A DNA stretch of 11,712 bases, taken from Cocleimonas sp. (GTDB taxonomy: Bacteria; Pseudomonadota; Gammaproteobacteria; Thiotrichales; Thiotrichaceae). The notes under the pieces are model-generated. The model worked only from the letters and a program-made list of their open reading frames with translations, was not told the origin of the DNA and did no database searches. The stretch's first letter is position 1. Every line of letters starts with the position of its first letter. The stretch spans positions 1 through 11,712 of the forward strand of contig JAGLDT010000003.1 in assembly GCA_023145485.1 (NCBI GenBank), given 5' to 3'. Both the position numbers and the translations under genes were made by a program. This document shows, piece by piece, positions 6,704 to 11,712 of the stretch.

Positions 6704-6710
6704 CAGTTTA

Positions 6711-8930
6711 ATGCGTTTATCCAAAGGATTTCCTCTACTCATTTCTATTCTATCAGCCATCAGCATTGGCATATTTCTCTATCTTTTATCGCAACCCGAC
6801 CCTGTTCCTACACCGACACAGTCAGAACTAAAAACAATACAAAAAAACCACAGCGATGAAATACTCGGCATTAACACGAATGAAGTCAGAGAGGATACTT
6901 CCAGCATTCCCTTTATTGACCTTTTTAAAGCCTCCATTCCTTTTGCTGAGACTTACCCTTGGTTAAGTAAAAAAGAAGTAGAGTATGATCAAAATGGCTG
7001 GCCAAAAAATTTACATGGTGGTGTTGCAGGCACAAAGTTTCTCAACCGACTCCCTGCTGGAACTGTCCCCAATGGCTTTTATACTGTTCTTTATGAGGGA
7101 CAAGGGAAAATTCACTATGGTAATGATGCAGCCTTAGTGGTGCATCGCCCAGGCAAAGATATTATCGAAATAAAATCAGGAAAAGATAATATTCTCAATG
7201 CATCCCTCGTTATTCAACAAAGCGATCCTAAAAACTATATACGCAATATTCGCATTTTAATGGCAGGTGGTATTTGTAAAAACCAACCACATAAGCATGT
7301 AGAAAGTGAAAAAAATTGCGCCAAAAATAATTACCTATCCTTTGAAAAACACTATAAAACCATCCTTTTTAACCCCTATTACATTGACTTTATGCGTCAC
7401 TTTAAAGTAGTACGCTTTATGAACATGGCAGGCATGACGCGTAACCCCATCGAACACTGGAAAGACCGCAATAAGTTAGAAAAGGCAACATGGGGTGGCA
7501 AACCAAAATCACGCGGTGCACCTTTAGAAATAATGGTTGAGTTGGCAAATCGTCTCAAGGCTAATCCATGGTTTTCACTTCCCTATCAAGCAAATGATGA
7601 CTATATTAAGAATTTTGCTCATTATGTTAGTAAAAACTTAGACCCCACCCTTAAAGTTTATGTGGAATATAGCAACGAAACATGGAACCCCATCTTTGTT
7701 CATCATCAATATGCTATTGATATGGGCTTAAAACAAAATCTTGATAGCGATGAAAATAAAGCAGGTCAGAAATATTATTCTAAACGCAGTCTTGAAAGTT
7801 TTAAACTGTGGGAACAGGCATTTAAAGGCACGGAACGATTAATTCGCACGATGGCAGGCTGGTCAAGTAATCCACGCCTATCTAGCTTACTCCTATCCTA
7901 TAACGATGCTTATAAACAAACCGATGCACTCGCTATAGCCCCCTATTTCACGACCTCGCTAAAGAAAATGCGCCAAGCAGAAAATACCGATGATATTTTT
8001 TCCACTCTCACGAATAAATACAATAAAAAAGGCGTTGCTGCCAGCATCCAGCAAATGCGTGTACAACAAAAAGTAGCGGATGCCTTTGGCGTTGATTTAG
8101 TTGCCTATGAAGGGGGACAACACTTGGTAGACTGGGATACTAGGCGTGTTGATGAAGCCCCTAACCCATTACTTTATGAAGCCAATCGTGACCCAAGAAT
8201 GGGCGAGCTTTATTTAGAATACCTACGCGAATGGAATAAAGCAGGGGGGAAAGTCTTTGTACTCTTCAGCGCACCAAGAATATATAGCTGGTATGGAAGC
8301 TGGGGGCTAAAAGAACATATCTCTCAAGACCGCAACAAAGCCCCTAAATTTGATGCGACACTTCGTTATTTAGAAGAAACTCGCAAAACTCGCAACCTTG
8401 CCCATCAGCAATTAAAAATTGGCGAAAATAAGGCTATCCCCATCCCCGCATTAACCAATATTAAAGACACTTGGAGCATGGAAACCTATTGGTTAATCAA
8501 CCCTTCAAAAAAGAAAACTGTTGCGAAAGCGCTAATAGAGAAACCACAAAGAGAAGTAAAACAAGACCTATCAGCAAAATGGCAAGCGCATTGGGATCAA
8601 TACAATCTCTATATGACCCTTGCCGTACAAGATGACAAAATACAAACAGGCGACTCTATTCGCTTCAATATAACCACCGACAAACTGTATCAATTTGAAT
8701 ACTCACCACTTAATAATAACAGTAATACCTCACTCTGCGCCCTTGTTGATGGTGGCTATTTTCTAACAACCTCTATTCCTTGGAATAGCATTAACTTCAA
8801 GCCACAAACGGCTGCCAAAATACATTTACAACTCTATTTAACGGATGAGGACGTTGGCGCAGAAACAACTGTTTTAACATGGCCTGCTGATAAAGGAAAA
8901 CAAGTCCCTGAAATGGTATTAAGTAATTAA
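6711..8930 (+). CDS. Membrane-anchored paralogue: GH-A-type glycosidase-like protein with reduced CBM9-like domain
   Basis: 739 residues, clearly homologous to the upstream gene from 'LGINTNEV' (52-59) to 'NKAPKFDATLRYL' (542-554). A hydrophobic stretch at about 8-26 has no evident cleavage site or lipobox Cys, so it is probably an uncleaved anchor with the rest in the periplasm. Candidate catalytic residues are conserved: E323 in 'VEYSNETWN' and E467 in 'VAYEGGQH', with the same 144-residue spacing as in the first copy. The 170/184 cysteine pair is kept as C189/C203; the 540/545 pair is lost. The Lys/Pro linker is almost absent. The C-terminal domain (about 578-739) keeps 'KWQAHWDQYNLYM' and 'TSIPWNSI' but lacks the 'APWADDSIEIFIDAD' segment of copy one, so sugar binding may be lost. 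The start has a good AAGGA that can be masked by hairpins. Function is inferred from folds only. Confidence 0.85.
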   Translation: MRLSKGFPLLISILSAISIGIFLYLLSQPDPVPTPTQSELKTIQKNHSDEILGINTNEVREDTSSIPFIDLFKASIPFAETYPWLSKKEVEYDQNGWPKNLHGGVAGTKFLNRLPAGTVPNGFYTVLYEGQGKIHYGNDAALVVHRPGKDIIEIKSGKDNILNASLVIQQSDPKNYIRNIRILMAGGICKNQPHKHVESEKNCAKNNYLSFEKHYKTILFNPYYIDFMRHFKVVRFMNMAGMTRNPIEHWKDRNKLEKATWGGKPKSRGAPLEIMVELANRLKANPWFSLPYQANDDYIKNFAHYVSKNLDPTLKVYVEYSNETWNPIFVHHQYAIDMGLKQNLDSDENKAGQKYYSKRSLESFKLWEQAFKGTERLIRTMAGWSSNPRLSSLLLSYNDAYKQTDALAIAPYFTTSLKKMRQAENTDDIFSTLTNKYNKKGVAASIQQMRVQQKVADAFGVDLVAYEGGQHLVDWDTRRVDEAPNPLLYEANRDPRMGELYLEYLREWNKAGGKVFVLFSAPRIYSWYGSWGLKEHISQDRNKAPKFDATLRYLEETRKTRNLAHQQLKIGENKAIPIPALTNIKDTWSMETYWLINPSKKKTVAKALIEKPQREVKQDLSAKWQAHWDQYNLYMTLAVQDDKIQTGDSIRFNITTDKLYQFEYSPLNNNSNTSLCALVDGGYFLTTSIPWNSINFKPQTAAKIHLQLYLTDEDVGAETTVLTWPADKGKQVPEMVLSN

Positions 8931-9043
8931 CGATAAAATTACAACAGATGAACTGATCATCAGAGTAATAACTGAAAGAACCCTACCTTTTCATGATTTG
9001 CTACTAAAAGTATCTCAGCTTAAATCGGTAGCCACGGATTGTA
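8931..9043. other. Convergent intergenic spacer
   Basis: The 113 bp between the second GH-like gene and the GH84 gene holds the small palindrome CTGAT-C-ATCAG and nothing else of note. No GC-rich stem followed by a T-run is visible on either strand, so transcripts from both sides may overlap here or end by Rho. Confidence 0.5.
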
Positions 9044-10120
9044 TTAGTCAGTTAAACACTCAGGGTCAAAGGTGTATTCACCATTTAGCCATGCAATGAT
9101 TTCATCCGTAGTGGGATTATCAAAGGGTTGGTATTGGTGAATAAGTTGTTTAATCTCATTCTCATTAAGCTCACCTAAGCCTTTATATTGAAACGTATCA
9201 ATATCCTGCGCTATTTGTTCCGCTAAGGTTGTATCACATAATAGATTTAAACTTCGCTTTAATACTTTTCTAGGATCATAGTTTTTCCCTTGAGCATAAC
9301 TCTGTGGTAATGAATACAGGGGAATCCGTGAAAGCCAAGGCTGGTTCATTGGGTTAACTGCATGACCTTTGGTTAAATTAGCTAACCCACTAAAGCGGTT
9401 TTCAAAGGCTTTTAAATGCAGATATTGCGAAAGTTTTGCACCGTCATTAACGGGGTAGTTATCCCATAAAAAGGGTTTTCGTCTGAGGACTTTAATAACT
9501 TGCTGCAAATGCTCTTCTGGATATTCATCCGAACAAACTTTAGGCCCTGTCCAAAAGACATCAACCTCTGGTGGTAATCCCGCACCCAACTCTTGAAGAT
9601 AATTGTCAGGCATTGTACCAAAAACACGTTCTAACACAGGATCAAAGGAGTAGTAAGTCGGACACATAATTACTTTTTTAGCCGTTGTTTTAGCTACGAC
9701 ATCTTGAGTGATTTTAATTTGAGTCTTCGCTAAATCAGGTAGATCCCCGCGCATATCATCAAATAATAAACACAACACATCAATATTGAGCGCATTTAAG
9801 CGTTCTATTTTCTTCTCTAATGTTTGCTGTGCCTCAGTATCATAATTTGTATAGATTTCAAATGGGCTTAATCCCAAGCCAAAATCCAAATTTAAGCTTT
9901 GATAGTGCTTAACCAAAGCAGAAAGCTGTTGGGAAGTAGCAGAAGGCCAGTCTTGTTGCCATGATTTACGCAAATACGGATCATTTTTAGGGGCATAAAT
10001 ATAAAACTGATAACCACTTCGATGCAAAAACTCAGCATAGTCATGGCGTTGTTTAAACGTCCATGAACGCCCAAAGAAACCTTCTATGACACCTAAATAG
10101 GGCGATCTATCTGACACCAC
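9044..10120 (-). CDS. GH84-family beta-N-acetylglucosaminidase (O-GlcNAcase/hyaluronidase-like), catalytic domain only
   Basis: 358 residues, the size of a bare GH84 barrel; many family members are multidomain and much longer. Family marks are 'LGVIEGFFGRSW' (9-20), 'YAPKNDPY' (42-49, with K45 as the sugar-contacting Lys), and 'LLFDDMRGD' with the D121-D122 pair that acts in substrate-assisted cleavage. 'FWTGPKVCS' and 'LWDNYPVNDG' come later and match the Trp/Asn-rich active-site loops. There is no signal peptide or TM segment, so the enzyme should be cytosolic. The substrate could be GlcNAc on cell-wall turnover fragments, imported oligosaccharides, or protein O-GlcNAc. The GTG at 10118-10120 overlaps the yggT stop by 1 nt. 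A second GTG at 10115-10117 is better spaced from the GGGG at 10125-10128 and may be the true start. Coupled translation with yggT is likely. Confidence 0.9.
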   Translation of the reverse strand: MVSDRSPYLGVIEGFFGRSWTFKQRHDYAEFLHRSGYQFYIYAPKNDPYLRKSWQQDWPSATSQQLSALVKHYQSLNLDFGLGLSPFEIYTNYDTEAQQTLEKKIERLNALNIDVLCLLFDDMRGDLPDLAKTQIKITQDVVAKTTAKKVIMCPTYYSFDPVLERVFGTMPDNYLQELGAGLPPEVDVFWTGPKVCSDEYPEEHLQQVIKVLRRKPFLWDNYPVNDGAKLSQYLHLKAFENRFSGLANLTKGHAVNPMNQPWLSRIPLYSLPQSYAQGKNYDPRKVLKRSLNLLCDTTLAEQIAQDIDTFQYKGLGELNENEIKQLIHQYQPFDNPTTDEIIAWLNGEYTFDPECLTD

Positions 10121-10668
10121 TAAGCCCCAATATTATTGATAATAATCAGTAAAATATTAAGCAGGATAATCACAACTAAAGGCGATAAATCTAATGCACC
10201 CATTGCTGGTATTACTTTTCTTACAGGTCGTAAAAGTGGCTCCGTCAAACTTTGTACTAAGGGTGCAACAGGGTTTCCATGCGCACTACCGACCCAGCTC
10301 ATCACCGCTTGGACTAAGAGCGCAATAAGATAAATCCAGATAATCACTTTCGCTAAATCAATAATTGACCCTAAAATCACCACTAAAAAAGGAATTGTGC
10401 CAAAGACAATCAGCGACAACAATGCCATTTTAATCATTGTTAAACCCAATGCTAACACAATCGCGGAAGTATCTATTTTTCCAACAGAAGGAATAAAACG
10501 ACGCATAGGGACTAACACAGGATTGGTCACTTTGACCAAAAATTGCGATAATGGATTGTAGAAATTTGCCCTCGCATAGCCTAATAGCATTCGCAAAACG
10601 ACTGCACCAATATAGAGAGAAAACAGCGTTTCAATAAGAAATGCGCCGATTTGTTGTAACACGTTCAA
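10120..10668 (-). CDS. yggT: YggT family inner membrane protein
   Basis: 182 residues with the internal duplication typical of YggT. The repeat 'NPLSQFLVKVTNPVLVPMRR' with 'IPSVGKIDTSAI' (38-70) recurs as 'NPVAPLVQSLTEPLLRPVRK' with 'IPAMGALDLSPL' (122-154). Hydrophobic segments lie at about 8-30, 68-112 and 153-179. YggT proteins are small membrane proteins linked to osmotic or ion tolerance and, in some bacteria, cell division or chloroplast-like membrane organisation; the molecular role is unsettled. The start is TTG, supported by GAGGT (10676-10680) 7 nt upstream. In many gammaproteobacteria yggT sits beside proC or yggS. Here it lies between nhaA (34 bp away) and a GH84 gene (1-nt overlap), an unusual but ion-related setting. 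Confidence 0.9.
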   Translation of the reverse strand: MNVLQQIGAFLIETLFSLYIGAVVLRMLLGYARANFYNPLSQFLVKVTNPVLVPMRRFIPSVGKIDTSAIVLALGLTMIKMALLSLIVFGTIPFLVVILGSIIDLAKVIIWIYLIALLVQAVMSWVGSAHGNPVAPLVQSLTEPLLRPVRKVIPAMGALDLSPLVVIILLNILLIIINNIGA

Positions 10669-10675
10669 GTTGTAG

Positions 10676-10680
10676 ACCTC
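10676..10680 (-). promoter_or_regulatory. Shine-Dalgarno that sets the TTG start of yggT
   Basis: GAGGT on the minus strand is 7 nt from the TTG at 10666-10668. No ATG lies at a usable distance, and the in-frame GTG two codons on would be 13 nt away. This favours TTG as the start. Confidence 0.6.
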
Positions 10681-10702
10681 AAAAAATTATAGATTAAATG
10701 AC

Positions 10703-11712
10703 TTATTTATTTGAATATCTTAAAACCAGATAACCAACGATACCCGCAAGAAAAGAACCCAAGAGAATCGCTAATTTATCGGCATAATGGTAAATCTGGG
10801 TATCATTATACGCTAAGGAATCCACAAATAAACTCATCGTGAATCCAATTCCTGTAAGAATCGACACACCATAAAGTTGCTTCCAGTTACTTCTTGCTGG
10901 CAAACTCGCAAGACCTAATTTTATTGCCAGCCAACTAAAGCCAAACACACCCAATTGTTTGCCTAAAAATAAACCGAGCATAATGCCAATAGGGACAGGG
11001 TTAAACATTTCTTCTAATGAAATACCTCGTAGATCAACCCCTGCATTGACAAAAGCAAATAAGGGTAAAATCATAAAGGCGACCCAATAATGCAGATCAT
11101 GCTCCATTTCTTTACTTAATGAAAAAGTTTTACCTTCGTTATCTTTAGACGCTAAGGGGATCATAAACGCCAACGCAACACCAGCTAAGGTCGCATGAAC
11201 ACCTGATTTTAAAACACTTACCCACAGGATAATCCCGACTAAAATATACGCCGCTTTATTAGACACACCGAATCTATTCATTATAAATAGAAGAGTCAGT
11301 GATCCAGAGGCAATAATAATGGATATTGTGGAAAGCTCGGAGGTGTAAAAAAGAGCAATAATAACAATCGCCCCCAAGTCATCAATAATCGCTAATGCGA
11401 GTAGAAATATTTTTAAAGAAGCGGGGACTCTCTTTCCTAATAATGATAAAACACCTAAAGCAAAGGCGATATCAGTAGCCGTTGGAATTGCCCAGCCTTT
11501 CATCGCAAACGAGTCGCCTTGATTAAATGCTATAAAGACCAATGCAGGTACGACCATGCCACCAATCGCCGCAATACCCGGTAATGCAACTTGGCTAATA
11601 GACGAAAGATGTCCTTCAACCACTTCCCTTTTAACTTCCAGACCAATCAAAAAGAAGAAAACAGCCATCAATCCATCATTCACCCATAGTAACAATGGCT
11701 TGGCAATTTGCA
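10703..11712 (-). CDS. nhaA: Na+/H+ antiporter NhaA (5' end cut off)
   Basis: About 335 codons are visible; the frame is open to the right edge, so the N-terminal 50 or so residues lie outside. The sequence aligns by memory with E. coli NhaA: '[24 protein letters not shown]', '[15 protein letters not shown]', '[16 protein letters not shown]', '[13 protein letters not shown]', '[12 protein letters not shown]' and '[10 protein letters not shown]'. The Asp in ATDIAF and the Asp pair in IIDDLGA keep the 30-residue spacing of E. coli D133 and D163/D164, which bind Na+ and H+. The protein exports Na+ (or Li+) in exchange for H+ and aids pH and salt tolerance. A TTG at 11693-11695 is in frame but lies within the conserved core, so it is not the start. 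The stop is 34 bp from yggT, consistent with one transcript. Confidence 0.95.
   Translation of the reverse strand, partial: QIAKPLLLWVNDGLMAVFFFLIGLEVKREVVEGHLSSISQVALPGIAAIGGMVVPALVFIAFNQGDSFAMKGWAIPTATDIAFALGVLSLLGKRVPASLKIFLLALAIIDDLGAIVIIALFYTSELSTISIIIASGSLTLLFIMNRFGVSNKAAYILVGIILWVSVLKSGVHATLAGVALAFMIPLASKDNEGKTFSLSKEMEHDLHYWVAFMILPLFAFVNAGVDLRGISLEEMFNPVPIGIMLGLFLGKQLGVFGFSWLAIKLGLASLPARSNWKQLYGVSILTGIGFTMSLFVDSLAYNDTQIYHYADKLAILLGSFLAGIVGYLVLRYSNK

Larger units (their letters stand above)
6324..6710 (+). other. 387-bp structured intergenic region between the paralogues
   Basis: No protein gene is visible. From left to right it holds a promoter-like pair (6401-6429), an 8-T run (6437-6444), a three-way-junction-like fold (6448-6503), a purine-rich spacer, a long irregular hairpin (6539-6606), three GACTC repeats (6617, 6638, 6664) and competing hairpins at the ribosome binding site (6667-6703). 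Inverted copies of GGAACATGC (6395-6403 and 6680-6688), each flanked on the outside by TTA, enclose most of it. Confidence 0.65.

Noticed and set aside
11693..11695. TTG as a start codon for nhaA
   Set aside because: The open frame continues upstream to the window edge, and the following residues align with the interior of NhaA, so the true start lies outside the window.

Overview
The window looks like chromosomal DNA of a low-to-mid GC gammaproteobacterium. The visible part of NhaA is close to the enterobacterial protein, and the other genes are common proteobacterial types. A marine or sulfur-oxidising Thiotrichales-like host is plausible but only a guess. I see no tRNA, rRNA, CRISPR array, transposase or phage gene.

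Left third (1-3508, minus strand): a three-gene operon in the order TetR-family regulator, RND/MMPL-type inner-membrane exporter, LolA-like periplasmic outer-membrane lipoprotein-sorting protein (cut by the window edge). Its promoter is readable: TTGCAT, 17 bp, TAATAT. Two related palindromes cover the promoter spacer and the predicted start site, so autorepression is likely. The substrate is probably lipidic or hydrophobic, by analogy with the family.

Middle (3804-8930, plus strand): two tandem paralogues, each with an N-terminal export or anchor signal, a beta-rich N-terminal region, a glycosidase-like (clan GH-A type) domain and a C-terminal CBM9-like domain. Both keep an Asn-Glu motif (E304/E323) and a second Glu in YEGGQH (E448/E467) at the same 144-residue spacing. 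The first copy looks exported, with a long Lys/Pro linker and a complete CBM9-like domain. The second looks membrane-anchored, with little linker and a shortened, decayed CBM9-like domain. I do not recognise a characterised family member, so substrate and activity are open.

The 387 bp between the paralogues (6324-6710) is the most interesting non-coding stretch. It has a plausible promoter followed by about 275 nt of leader that can fold into a three-way-junction-like element, a long irregular hairpin, and mutually exclusive hairpins at the ribosome binding site of the second paralogue. A new cis-regulatory RNA is possible. A small decayed mobile element bounded by short inverted repeats is the main alternative.

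Right third (9044-11712, minus strand): a tightly packed run nhaA (5' end cut off), yggT, and a catalytic-domain-only GH84 beta-N-acetylglucosaminidase with no signal peptide. yggT starts at TTG with a good Shine-Dalgarno. The GH84 gene starts at GTG and overlaps the yggT stop by 1 nt. It converges with the second paralogue across 113 bp in which no clear terminator is visible.

The best leads are the duplicated GH-A/CBM9 proteins, the structured leader of the second copy, and the cytosolic GH84 enzyme in an ion-homeostasis operon.
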